A stretch of 64,000 bases of DNA from Bolinopsis microptera (Eukaryota > Ctenophora > Tentaculata > Lobata > Bolinopsidae). Location: assembly GCF_026151205.1 (NCBI RefSeq), contig NC_087081.1:9171246-9235245 (forward strand), given 5' to 3'. Below, piece by piece: positions 45,001 through 57,410 of the stretch (position 1 is its first letter; every line of letters starts with the position of its first letter). The notes beneath the pieces are model-generated. The model was given only the letters and a program-made list of their open reading frames with translations, had not been told where the DNA came from and ran no database searches. The position numbers and the translations under genes are program-made.

Positions 45001-48000
45001 CATGATCATACTAAATTCTCAAAGTTAGACCGTTTATCTCTCCAGTCACTGCGGCTCCCCCTTAGGTCACAGCGGTCCCCTTAAGACTTAGGTCACAGCG
45101 GTCCCCTTAAGACTTAGGTCACAGCGGTCCCCTTAAGACTTAGGTCACAGCGGTCCCCTTAAGACTTAGGTCACAGCGGTCCCCTTAAGACTTAGGTCAC
45201 AGCGGTCCCCTTAAGACTTAGGTCACAGCGGTCCCCTTAAGACTTAGGTCACAGCGCGGCGGTCCCCTTAGGTCACAAAGCCTCTTAGGTCACAGCAGTC
45301 ACATCATGACCAAGTCTCAATTGTGAGTCACAGTGTGACTCTGTGTGACTCTGTGTGACTCTGTGTGACTATTTGTGACTCTGTGTGACTCTGTGTGACT
45401 ATGTGTGACTCTGTGTGACTCTGTGTGACTCTATTACAGGGTAGTGGGCGTGAACTGTTTTATTACAGAATAATGAGACAAATATAACCTTACAAAACAT
45501 TTGGTGAGACGTGTTACTCGCCTACAGAGACATACTCAATACATTTATTATGTGCGGCGCACATTATCATTCACATTTATTATTATTAATTCTGTTGAAT
45601 TGTTATCACTAAACAATTAGCCACAATGTTTGAATGTTGAGCAAAATTCGAGAACATAATACTTTCAATATGTTCGTGTGGGCACTGCAGGACGTATTAC
45701 TGGAGGGAAGATTTAGATGTTACACTCTTCCAGAATCTAGTTACAATGTTCTTATCATTGTTACGAGCTTGTAGTCTTCTCAAGAAATCATCAGCAGGAT
45801 ATTAAATTACACTAGCTTACAGTCACTCGACATCATACATAGAACTGGACATAATGTCGTCAAATGAAGTTGACTTCTGAGATCACTAAAAATTAACTTC
45901 TGTATCTTAAATGGCGTGTTAATTGGTTCTGGCCCATTGTAGATCTGAGGTGGCGACTTTATCTGATCACACTATAGTAGACCAGTAACAGACCAGTCAC
46001 AGATCAGTCACAAACCAGTCACGGACCAGTAACAGACCAGTCACGCCAGCTACCGGCGCTACAAAAAGAAGACAGTAACTTCGCTAAACTGCGCCCATTA
46101 TCATGCCGTTATATAATCATGTCACAAGACGGCCGGCTGGTCGAGAACATTCCATTCTTTCTCTCCAGCCCTGGTTAATAATATGTACGGTTACACAAGA
46201 TAAGCATGTAACTGTGCACTGTTAGCCGGCTGACTTCTCTTGACGCGACTTCTTCTGTTAATCTGTAAGCGACACGAGACACGCTCACTTCGGGAGATGC
46301 TCTATTCTCTAATAATGAGACACGCTCACTTCGGGAGATGCTCTAATAATGAGACACGCTCACTTCGGGAGATGCTCTAATAATGAGACACGCTCACTTC
46401 GGGAGATGCTCTAATAATGAGACACGCTCACTTCGGGAGATGCTCTATTCTCTAATAATGAGACACGCTCACTTCGGGAGATGCTCTAATAATGAGACAC
46501 GCTCACTTCGGGAGATGCTCTAATAATGATACACGCTCACTTCGGGAGATGCTCAAATAATGAGACACGCTCACTTCGGGAGATGCTCTAATAATGATAC
46601 ACGCTCACTTCGGGAGATTCTCTAATAATGAGACACGCTCACTTCGGGAGATGCTCTAATAATGAGACACGCTCACTTCGGGAGATGCTCTAATAATGAG
46701 ACACGCTCACTTCGGGAGATGCTCTAATAATGAGACACGCTCACTTCGGGAGATGCTCTATTCTCTAATAATGAGACACGCTCACTTCGGGAGATGCTCT
46801 AATAATGAGACACGCTGACTTCGGGAGATGCTCTAATAATGAGACACGCTCACTTCGGGAGATGCTCTATTCTCTAATAATGAGACACGCTCACTTCGGG
46901 AGATGCTCTAATAATGAGACACACTCACTTCGGGAGATGCTCTAATAATGATACACGCTCACTTCGGGAGATGCTCTAATAATGAGACACGCTCACTTCG
47001 GGAGATGCTCTAATAATGAGACACGCTCACTTCGGGAGATGCTCTATTCTCTAATAATGAGACACGCTCACTTCGGGAGATGCTCTAATAATGATACACG
47101 CTCACTTCGGGAGATGCTCTAATAATGAGACACGCTCACTTCGGGAGATGCTCTAATAATGAGACACGCTCACTTCGGGAGATGCTCTAATAATGAGACA
47201 CGCTCACTTCGGGAGATGCTCTATTCTCTAATAATGAGACACGCTCACTTCGGGAGATGCTCTAATAATGAGACACGGTTGACAGAGAAGTTTTATAATG
47301 TCTTAAAGAAAGCCGCAAACTTACCCATCATGAAATAAAACCGAGCTGAGGTCAAATCTCTCATACAATACGTATGAAGTTACCGATGTTAACGACTAGC
47401 CGTGACAAAACTTAGAAACGACCGCTATTTCTTATATATTATTAACGTTGGACAGGGAAGTTTCATATATCATTTTAAAGGTTTGGTTGGATTGTTGGGA
47501 GCTAATCCTAGCTCTGATATCATCATCCTTTCTCATGTAAATGATAATGTCCTCCGAATCTCTGGCAACAAAGGGGTCAAAGCACTTCCAAAATCACCAC
47601 TTGTTGTCGCTGATTGGTTCTCTTCACGTCTCGTGACTGCAACATTGCTCCTTACTTGGTTAGTTTGAATCACGTGATAGCGATCTGGCTTACTGATTGG
47701 CTGACTCGGTAGATGTAGGAAACAGTGTATACGCGAGTGTGAGAAAAACCACGCCTTGCAACTTGGAAAGGAAATTTTCAGCAATTAGGCCACACTTCAC
47801 GACTTTCTTTTCACAGCATCAAGGGCACGACTCAGTTCTAAAAATCCGGAGAATGTGAATTGTGAAGCTCTTGTAAAATTCCAGGACTTTTTTGACTGCG
47901 TATTAGATTTCAGGCAGCAGGGGCTTATATTTCACTTTCTCTGAAAACAATTTTACTTTTCTTTCTTTTACTTTTATTTCTGGAAACTTCTCTCACAAGA

Positions 48001-51000
48001 TCACCATGATTATATCTGTTTACACTTTACAGCAACAGTTCATGTTAAACTACTCAATGTAAAGTTCCAGCTGTATCTTGACATAGAAAAGTGTGTATGA
48101 CACAACATTGAAGCTTGTGGACATAAACACAGAAACAGTAGAAAAGTGAAGTTCAGTATTGGCGAACTGGGCGTGAAATAAGTACACTTACAGTATGAAG
48201 ATTGAAGAATTGTACCTTTACAAAAGGGAAGCTCTGACATTAGATTGGTCCTCTACCTCAATAATAGAGGACCAATGTCTGGTTTACGTTAAACACAATT
48301 CTACACTCCTGTTACACGTTACACACAAGTCTGTACACTCCTGTGTAACATGTCAAGTCAGCAACACTATAATGAGGATTTAATAGTTCAGTGTAGGTTT
48401 CTAATGGTCTGATATGTTCAGCTATTAGACGAGCACACACAATGTATTATATTATAAAGGAGCAGTGTCTACAAGGGGACTATTATTGGAATGTTTGAGT
48501 GTAGGACCAATGTCTAGCTCCTTGTTTAAACGTGTGTAACAGTAACACAACATGTCAACTGTCAAGCTAGCACCGTGCTGTAGCACTACTACAGTTGGAC
48601 ACACTGCTGCTACCTTTGTAGTGTCTGTCTGACCTCAAGTTAGGTAGTTAAGTGTCTAACTTGAGCTACACATCTCTCATCACTGTCTTCAGAACTCAAT
48701 TATTATCCGAGAATTGGAGTGTTATAGCTGATTAAACATGTATTAGGGATCAGATACATTGCAGACAGTTTAACTGGTAGAAGTTAAACTGTTGACTTCT
48801 TTAATTCGGTAAATCCCGTGATTTGTAAAGATATTATTAACTTAAAACAAGTACAGTTCCAGCTTCCACTGTCATTACCAGGACGTGCTGTTTATCACGT
48901 GCTGTCCACGTGTTGTCTTATCACCACATCACGTGATATACGAGGTTGTATCACGTGCTGTTTAGTCGTCTGGTTCTCAATCCTTTTCAACGCTGCACCT
49001 GTCCTCCAACAATGGGAATTTAAACGTTTTGACCAGCGAGCTGGATAGTTAAAATTAGGATATCAGGATTCACAGTCTCGATTAATATTTGGATTGGTAT
49101 TGCAGTTAAGTTGGTGGCAATGACCGAACATAAGGATTAATGTTGTCATGAAATAAAGGCCGTTACATTAGTAGTTCTTCTTTAACTTTCCGGGTTATGA
49201 GGGTCCGGGGGAGGTAAGGGTCGTGTCACGTGTAACTCTGTAAACAGAGGGTCCTCACGTGACACACAACACGAATAACGTCTGGTTATTGTAGGTTCCC
49301 TTTGATACATACTGTCGACACCGACAGCTATATCAAATTATTTGGGCTCTCTTCTCATTTGGGTTCTTTCATCTAAAAGAGCCGACATGTTCCAAATTTC
49401 AAACTTTGATAGGTTGACAGTTCATCTTGACACATTGTTCTGATTGAATGTGAGAATAGGAAATGAAATAGAGCCAGAGAGGGAGGGGGAGAGGAAGAAC
49501 TAGAGAGAGGGAGAGAGAGACAATAGTGCATTGTAATGTGACGATAGTAAATTGTACCGGAATATAGTTAAATCTTTACTTCGTTTAGCGTATGACGTGG
49601 GGTTTACCTCCCATAAAGCTTGTGTTGTACTGGCAAACCTACCCACCAACCAAGGTCAAGCGAGTTGGCGGCTGTCCAGAACATTACAGGTTGTATACAG
49701 AGTTCTGAGTTATTCTCTGATAATGTTTTGAATACATAATGACCTTAATCTCATGCTCACGTGATGGAATAAATGAGATACAGTATATCTTAACATTTAT
49801 ATAATATATATTATAAGTATTATGATATACAATCCTTATTCTATCGTAAATCGTAGTAAAACAGTTCATGTAATAATACTCGATAAAAATGTGCTAAAAT
49901 GGATAAGTATGCTAAAGGTTGGGGACGTGGTAAATACAAATCTAGGGGAGCGGAGGAGACCATTATAATTAGTATATTTTACAAGTCTGGCAACTGGTTA
50001 AATCAAAGTATTTAGGTAATTCAACGTCAGAACCGTTTATATTTTAAAATGCTTTGAATGACAATCTCGCTGATCGAGATATTTAAATATGCAAGAGTTC
50101 TCTTGCTTACTAGAAAATAAGTCATACTTCCACTACCACTCATTCTTGTAACTATGTTATTAGAATATAACATAGTGAACACCCCCTACCAAACCCCCTA
50201 CCACGTGCTCACATATTCAGCTGACAGGTAATTATAATCTGATAATCAGAACCTCTACTACCACTAGGACTATCCTCTCCTTCATTACAACTTCCCCGCA
50301 GTTTGAGGTCCTCCTCATACCTCACTGCTAAAATGTACTGTTACTCAACCTCCACAAGACACAACCTCACTGCTTTAACATAAAACCAGCCTCACGTTTA
50401 CCCTGCCCACATCTTATTGTTACTTCTCAACTTAAGTTACTATAGTAACCCACCTAGTTACTACAAGAGGAGCAACATATCACGTGCTACATATCCCGTG
50501 CTACATATCACGTGCTAAATATCACGTGCTAAATATCACGTGCTAAATATCACGTGCTACATATCACGTGCTAAATATCACGTGTCATTATATTATCACG
50601 TGTCATGTCACTGGCAGGTGAAATAACCACATTTTAATACACCCACTCCACTGCTCCTTCCCAATCACCTTATAATGCATAATGCGAGACACGCCGTTCA
50701 AATATACAGATGGAGAATAACGGCGTCAGTATTCCATTAAAATCATTATAATATATCGGTATGTGTGTGGGTATTAAAGTAGTTACATTATTACGTGGTA
50801 TTAACCTACATTTTACGTACATTCAACGTAAATGTAACGTGTGTGGTAGTAACGTTTGTGTAACGTTTGGAAAATGTGGCCGCGTATTTTAAAGCGTTTC
50901 CTGTACGTGTACGTGGGTGAGCTGAAAAATAGAAGATATAGAAATAAACAGAGAGCCAGTGTAGCAGTAGTACAATTATAGAGTAGTTATAGAGTAGTTG

Positions 51001-53493
51001 TAATGTAGCTACAGTGTAGCTGGATTGCCAGTGTAGTTCAATTGCCCATTGGGCCTGGCAGTTAGTATATATTATAAGTGTGTAGATGCATTGTCGAGCT
51101 TTCCGGTACGGTAATAGTGGCCCACTATTAGTGGGGGTACACGGTTATAACTTATAATGAAGAGTTACAGTGTACTGTGTACTGAGAGGCGTACTGTAAA
51201 CTGTAGGGCTTTAAGGTAAAAAATACCCATTGCCCCCCCCCCCCCCCCCTTTAGGTGTACTGCTCGCGGGTTTAATCAGCTAAGTCTACACTAGCTTTAC
51301 ACTTTACAGTCTACAGTGTACTACACTATCTTTACAGTCTACAGTGTACTACACTAGTTCTACAGTCTACAGTCTACACTATCTTTACAGTCTACAGTGT
51401 ACTACACTAGCTCTACAGTCTACAGTGTACTACACTAGCTTTACAGTCTACAGTGTACTACACTAGCTCTACACTGCAACACTAGTGGGGAGTGTTATAA
51501 TTATGTAGATAATATCCTAGACTACAATGTAGTCCTGGTGATATAAGAAGCACACACCCACTATGAAGCACACACCCACCCTCCATGACCACCCTAGATT
51601 TGTCCGACTGTGTAGGGTACGGGTTGTTACGAGTAATGAACTGGACAGTAAATAACATGTTATCTGGTGAACAGTTAGCACTGTGTTAAGTTAGGGTACT
51701 GAATATAGCCGGTAATCATAACAATATCTGCTAACTGTTAGAAAATGTTCACTTTATGGAATTTCAAATCATGGTTTATAATATTATATAAGCATATTCT
51801 TATATACTTATACCCGATTTAGTTGTGCTATATAATATCAAATGAATCGTATGGCGTGATTGTGTCAGATGCTCACTGACCCGCTGTCACGTTTCTGATG
51901 GGCTGTCACGTTTCTGATGGGCTGTCACGTTTCAAGCCAGCCTGATGTGCCAGCCTCCTGGTGTGAAATGTGGCAGTCAACTCTATAACTTGTAGCAGTT
52001 AACGAAACCTCAGATTAGATTTTATAATCTTCAAAAATAAAATTGAATTTTAATTCAAAATCATGATTTGGTGGTAGGTGATATTTATCATTAGGGCGTA
52101 GTTTTATCTGTGTGTGTAACAGTACACCCTAAAATAACAGCTAAGTGTTGAGTCGACCCGCCCATCTATTAGATATCTCGTTTTTTTGGTATAATTTCTA
52201 CCAACTAATGAGATGTAATAGATATATTTTCTAGATATCTAAAATTTGATTCTTGTGTAAAATTTCAAATGGATTTCCCCACGATCATTTAATATTGAGT
52301 GAAATTAATTGTTCAAAAGTAACCGACCGTTATCATGATGGCATATTACCTAAAGATAATGATACAAATTAATCTAAGTTGAGCATAAAACAATTATGGC
52401 AATTTTCTGAAATCTTAATAAAATCTTAATATAATAGTGATTTCACTGAGTCCGTCTGTAGAGGATTAATTCGTGCTTAATGTTTGTTAAATGTCATGAC
52501 GGTGTTAAAATGAGTAACACAAACACGTCATGACAATATTGTATAGAAAAGTCATTGTAGAATGTAGATGCATCTGAGATTGGGCTGTCTTGGTTTTGTT
52601 GAATGTGACACAAGACTAAAACCTTTACACACAATTTTTTACTCAATGTTACACACACTGTTACTACATAAGTCATATTATAATAATGTTACACCCCTTT
52701 TTACACCCTTTTTACACTCCTTTTTACACTCCTTTTTACACGATTAATGTTTCAGATACCTGGCAATAGAGTTTGAGGAGGACGAGGACCGGAAGGTGAA
52801 GGATGTTCTGTTGGACTACATGTTACACCACGATAACATCTGGACAAGTACGTTCCTTTTATTAATTAATACAATATATTAAGTTTAATTATTAATTCAT
52901 TATTTGATTTAGTTAAAGTTTTGTAGTAATTTAGTTATTATAGGAAATTGTATTTTTTGTGGGTGTATTTTCTTTCTGGGATTTTTCACTGCCCTTGTCT
53001 TTTTCATGCGAAAATTACTGTCTAATAATAATCTTTGGTATGTGAATTGAAGATGACAGTTATGTTTCATCAGGTAAGCGACAGTTCATAAAGAAGAAAG
53101 ACAAGTACTGGAAAAAGTTAGGTTTCCGGTGCATGGTCACACGACAGCGACTTGAACAGGTTTGTCAGTTTGTCAGTCTGTTTACGTGCAATGTCAGTTT
53201 GTCAGTCTGTTTACGCGTATTGTCAGTTTGTCAGTCTGTTTACGTGTATTGTCAGTTTGTCAGTCTGTTTACGTGTATTGTCAGTTTGTCAGTCTGTTTA
53301 CGTGTATTGTCAGTCTGTTTACTGTAACAGGTTCCTCTCTTTGATCTCCATATTATTATAACAGGGGCTGTATAACGGGGCTGTAAAACTCCGTCCACTA
53401 CGTAATCTCCAACATCTCTTGTGTTACGTATCCCTTGTTCGGTTAATCTCTGTGTCTGTCCCGTCTGTCCCGTGTAATACGTCCGGTGAGTGA
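34261..53493 (+). CDS. Speedy/RINGO family CDK activator (6 exons)
   Basis: Exons 34261-34363, 34619-34680, 34802-34905, 52756-52847, 53074-53159 and 53365-53493 join in frame to 191 residues and a TGA. The start sits in a strong context (GTCACCATGG) with in-frame stops upstream. The core reads LIQVLLQCDRHNQVCDK (40-55), WLLAIVFEYFQRSK (62-75), EKFFIALYLAIEFEEDED (84-101) and KDKYWKKLGFRCMVTRQRLE (129-148). This is the Ringo-box order: the FFIALYLA...EED stretch and the final DKxW...GFRxxVSR-like motif are diagnostic of Speedy proteins. These bind and activate CDK1/CDK2 without being cyclins and act in meiosis and cell-cycle entry. At 191 residues it is shorter than vertebrate Speedy A, mainly from shorter tails. 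The third intron is about 17.9 kb. Confidence 0.85.
34539..34605 (+). repeat. Short tandem (about 24 bp) before Speedy exon 2
   Basis: Three copies of TGGAAAGTTCTAAATTGTGG with TTTC, ending 14 bases before the acceptor of exon 34619. Confidence 0.8.
34619..34680 (+). CDS. Speedy exon 2
   Basis: Acceptor TTTCCCAG; donor GTAGAC after 34680 is weak but keeps phase 0. Encodes TDQLIQVLLQCDRHNQVCDK. Confidence 0.8.
34802..34905 (+). CDS. Speedy exon 3
   Basis: Acceptor AACTTACAG, donor GTGAGT after 34905. Encodes WLLAIVFEYFQRSKLLHYQF and FFIAL, the most conserved part of the Ringo box. Confidence 0.88.
36030..37790 (+). repeat. 33-35 bp minisatellite, about 52 copies
   Basis: Unit GTCGTGGCTATACTATATCA then CACACAGCTATAACA; two length forms differ by one CA step. 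The leftmost copies mix GGCGTGG and GTCGTGG variants, the middle is more uniform. Confidence 0.95.
40672..40765. repeat. Two strong hairpins in tandem
   Basis: GAATTTTCCAGAAC near 40673 pairs perfectly with GTTCTGGAAAATTC near 40706. CAGTATTCAAAATT (40734-40747) pairs with AATTTTGAATACTG (40752-40765) around CGAA. Possibly a small MITE; no target duplication was seen. Confidence 0.6.
41139..42053 (+). repeat. Polypurine (GA)n/(GGGA)n tract, about 0.9 kb
   Basis: (GA)n to about 41193, about 130 uninterrupted GGGA units to about 41720, then mixed GA/GGA/GGGA. All purine on the + strand. It could form triplex or G-quadruplex DNA. The long open frames on both strands are composition artefacts. 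Confidence 0.97.
43535..43943 (+). repeat. 22-bp minisatellite
   Basis: About 18 copies of AAAATGTCAGGGCCTTTACT plus GT; two copies have AAAATGGTGAATGCCAGGG. Confidence 0.95.
45057..45275 (+). repeat. 26-bp minisatellite
   Basis: About eight copies of TTAGGTCACAGCGGTCCCC plus TTAAGAC. Confidence 0.95.
45327..45432 (+). repeat. GTGTGACTCT 10-bp array
   Basis: About ten units with ATT/ATG variants. Confidence 0.9.
46262..47277 (+). repeat. 34-bp minisatellite with 41-bp variant
   Basis: About 29 copies of AATAATGAGACACGCTCACT followed by TCGGGAGATGCTCT. A longer form with an extra ATTCTCT appears irregularly (near 46300, 46442, 46758, 46865, 47043, 47218), giving a loose higher-order pattern. 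Confidence 0.95.
50476..50600 (+). repeat. Tandem ATCACGTGCTAAAT array
   Basis: Nine units of 14 bp, eight with an intact CACGTG palindrome (one is CCCGTG). It is a ready-made cluster of E-box sites. Confidence 0.85.
51225..51480 (+). repeat. C-run and CTACAGTGTACTACACTAG repeats
   Basis: A run of about 18 C is followed by five or six degenerate copies of TCTACAGTGTACTACACTAG with a TTTACAG spacer. Confidence 0.85.
52756..52847 (+). CDS. Speedy exon 4
   Basis: Acceptor AATGTTTCAG, donor GTACGT after 52847. It completes FFIALYLA and adds EFEEDEDRK, the acidic stretch typical of Speedy, then LLDYMLHHDNIWT. Confidence 0.88.
53074..53159 (+). CDS. Speedy exon 5
   Basis: Acceptor TTTCATCAG, donor GTTTGT after 53159. 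Encodes KDKYWKKLGFRCMVTRQRLE, matching the DKxW...GFRxxVSR end of the Ringo core. A tandem array begins at the donor. Confidence 0.88.
53160..53320 (+). repeat. 29-bp array at a Speedy donor
   Basis: About five copies of GTCAGTTTGTCAGTCTGTTT plus ACGTGTATT. It starts at the donor GTTTGTCAG of exon 53074-53159. Confidence 0.92.
53365..53493 (+). CDS. Speedy last exon (terminal version)
   Basis: Acceptor TATTATAACAG. The frame reads GLYNGAVKLRPLRNLQHLL... to TGA at 53491. A consensus donor (G|GTGAGT at 53486) overlaps the last codons, so a longer spliced form is possible. Confidence 0.65.
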   Translation, partial: GLYNGAVKLRPLRNLQHLLCYVSLVRLISVSVPSVPCNTSGE

Positions 53494-53515
53494 TCTGGTG
53501 CCAGGAACAAAGAGA

Positions 53516-54189
53516 GGCGGGACTGTGGGGAGTTACTGTGCAGGTCACAGTTTGCAGGTCACAGTGGCCCTGTCTGTGGGGAGTTACTGTGCAGGTCACA
53601 GTTTGCAGGTCACAGTGACCCTGTCTGTGGGGAGTTACTGTGCAGGTCACAGTTTGCAGGTCACAGTGACCCTGTCTGTGGGGAGTTACTGTGCAGGTCA
53701 CAGTTTGCAGGTCACAGTGGCCCTGTCTGTGGGGAGTTACTGTGCAGGTCACAGTTTGCAGGTCACAGTGGCCCTGTCTGTGGGGAGTTACTGTGCAGGT
53801 CACAGTTTGCAGGTCACAGTGGCCCTGTCTGTGGGGAGTTACTGTGCAGGTCACAGTTTGCAGGTCACAGTGGCCCTGTCTGTGGGGAGTTACTGTGCAG
53901 GTCACAGTTTGCAGGTCACAGTGGCCCTGTCTGTGGGGAGTTACTGTGCAGGTCACAGTTTGCAGGTCACAGTGGCCCTGTCTGTGGGGAGTTACTGTGC
54001 AGGTCACAGTTTGCAGGTCACAGTGGCCCTGTCTGTGGGGAGTTACTGTGCAGGTCACAGTTTGCAGGTCACAGTGGCCCTGTCTGTGGGGAGTTACTGT
54101 GCAGGTCACAGTTTGCAGGTCACAGTGGCCCTGTCTGTGGGGAGTTACTGTGCAGGTCACAGTTTGCAGGTCACAGTGGCCCTGTCTGT
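53516..54189 (+). repeat. 51-bp minisatellite after the Speedy stop
   Basis: About 13 almost identical copies containing GTGGGGAGTTACTGTGCAGG and TCACAGTTTGCAGGTCACAG. The 51-bp length keeps frames open on both strands (up to 302 codons); no sign that they are used. Confidence 0.95.
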
Positions 54190-54216
54190 GATGGTGACGT
54201 GACCGTGGACCTGTCT

Positions 54217-54408
54217 GCGATGTAGTGTGATGTAGTGTGATGTAGTGTGATGTAGTGTGATGTAGTGTGAAGTAGTGTGATGTTGTGTGATGTTGTGTGA
54301 TGTAGTGTGATGTAGTGTGATGTTGTGTGATGTAGTGTGATGTTGTGTGATGTAGTGTGATGTAGTGTGATTTAGTGTGATGTTGTGTGATGTAGTGTGA
54401 TGTAGTGT
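54217..54408 (+). repeat. GATGTAGTGT 10-bp array
   Basis: About 19 units with TAG/TTG alternation. Confidence 0.93.
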
Positions 54409-55016
54409 GTGAGTTGAAGGTCGTGTGTAATGAGGAACTCGAATTACCGTGGTGGGCATTGATTGTAACTGTTCCAACGTCTGTTATTTGCTACCTGTTT
54501 GTAGTGAGGCGTACAATTAGTCAGAAGTTACACACCTTTACACTTAGTTACACTCACCTTTACACTTGCTTACACACAGTTCACACTTCACACTCCACAC
54601 TCCACACTGACAATATTATTCAAGCTGAGTTCTCAGACTCAAGTTTACAAGGTTACTCGCCACATCACATATTGTGTCCAGACAGAAGGTGACACTGAGA
54701 CGCCTCCCATCTCCCTGGGCCCCAGACAGAAAGTCGGCTCCTTGTCGGCACCCTGTGTGATCTGACATCTTGTCGGCACCCTGTGTGATCCGGTACCTTG
54801 TGTGATCCGCTAAAAGGAGTGCTACATTGAACCACAACTAAGAAAAGCGCTGCTTCTTTGCTGGATAGAGTATCAAATACTTTAGCGGTGTCTTGACTCT
54901 TGTACCCACTGGTACATAATCAGATACTCTGTACCTACTGGCTACTGGTACTTTATCAGACACCTACTGGTACCTCCTGGGTTCAAAATGGGACGCTATT
55001 TTGTCCTTCTCTGACA

Positions 55017-55158
<142 letters not shown>

Positions 55159-55960
55159 TCTAGCGATGTGTCCTGTACCCTGGTCTGTTATCAGACCACT
55201 TTGTGACGTCACAGCTAAAGTAAGCTGATATGTTGAGGTGACAGTACTGGGTGTCACACCACCTCGGTAAGGTGTTGTGAGACACTGAGACAAGGTGTAT
55301 CTCTCCTGGAGTAGCTTCTAACTCCACCCTCCTTCTCTACTACTCCTCCACCTCACTATTTCTCAGCTTTATTCCTGCTTCTCATAGGCTGGTTTCAGTC
55401 ACCTGACAACCTCTCCTGTCACTGATTGGTCGGTTCAAGTTTGTTTAGATGTAACATTGCGTGTCCGGTTTCTGGTGCGTCATCACTGACCAGGCCCCTG
55501 GAACCCTGGAGAGGGAGCCCTTTGTTATCACCGACCAGGCCCGGCCCCTGAAACTCTAGAGATAGAGTCCCTTGTTATCGTTATTGTGGGTGTCGGTTGG
55601 AAGTGGCCGTGTATACTGTATTTGTTATTAGGCAGTTACCGTACATATCTGTTATCAGTAGGTGCGAGCTTGCAAATCTACATCACGTGTTTTAGAGCGA
55701 ATTTGTTTTGACACGTGACGAAGTGGTTCAGGGTTTTCTCTCTCAGTTCTGGAAGCTGATTGGTCAATCACTGTCACGTGTCAGGAAAAGTTGGACTAGT
55801 TAGACATGTTAATATATATTGTCCCATTGTTTTGAGAGTTATACTTATCACGCTTAACACCGAAAAGGAAACGTGACAGCTTTAAAGCTCAGACTGATAT
55901 TATGTCTCTTGAGCGTCGAGCATGAAGATGTGACATTAGCTTGAAAATTAATGTGACAAC

Positions 55961-56725
<765 letters not shown>

Positions 56726-56794
56726 CTGTGCTAAAACGAGTCCTTCACCAATGCGGACAGATATACTTGCACACAAACGGACATACTTACATAT

Positions 56795-57055
<261 letters not shown>

Positions 57056-57277
57056 ATCAGGCACCGCTAATCCCGGAGTGGATCGCAATTATCGTGGTTG
57101 CTCTATAAATACACCTGTCCACATAGTAGCTCATCCTACATCATAACATAACACTGCGCCGTATAGCAGTCTAATAATAAGTTCGTATATCATAACGTGG
57201 CAGCTAGCAGTAGTTAGAATGTCGCATCATGTGTGGTATAACACTCTCCTCCTGTTAAGTGAGGAGGTCCGGTGAGG

Positions 57278-57410
57278 GGATCACGTGACGTGCAGGATCA
57301 CGTGACGTGTAGAATCACGTGTTATCGTCTGATCACGTGTTATCGTCTGATCACGTGGGATATCTGCGTCACGTGTTATCGTCTGATCACGTGGGATATC
57401 TGCGTTGAAC
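57278..57410 (+). promoter_or_regulatory. Dense CACGTG cluster
   Basis: Seven CACGTG palindromes in about 120 bp, most as ATCACGTG followed by TTATCGTCTG or ACGTG. These are canonical E-boxes for bHLH-Zip factors (USF, MYC/MAX, MITF/TFE). No gene start is recognised nearby, so function is inference. Confidence 0.5.

Larger units (their letters stand above)
34906..52755 (+). other. 17.9-kb third intron of the Speedy gene
   Basis: No exon or nested gene was recognised. It holds, in order, a 35-bp minisatellite (36.0-37.8 kb), an E-box/CCAAT-rich part (37.9-40.4 kb), hairpins near 40.7 kb, a 0.9-kb polypurine tract, 22-bp, 26-bp and 34-bp minisatellites (43.5-47.3 kb) and another E-box-rich part (47.6-50.6 kb). 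Confidence 0.7.

Noticed and set aside
46262-47277. CRISPR-like array
   Set aside because: No spacers between units; ordinary minisatellite.
53252-54202. 302- and 238-codon frames over the 51-bp repeat
   Set aside because: Repeat length divisible by three; no relation to the Speedy frame and no domain.
54405-54692. 95-residue frame as a further Speedy exon
   Set aside because: It starts inside a 10-bp array and continues into a TTTACAC/CACACTCC repeat; no support for splicing to it.
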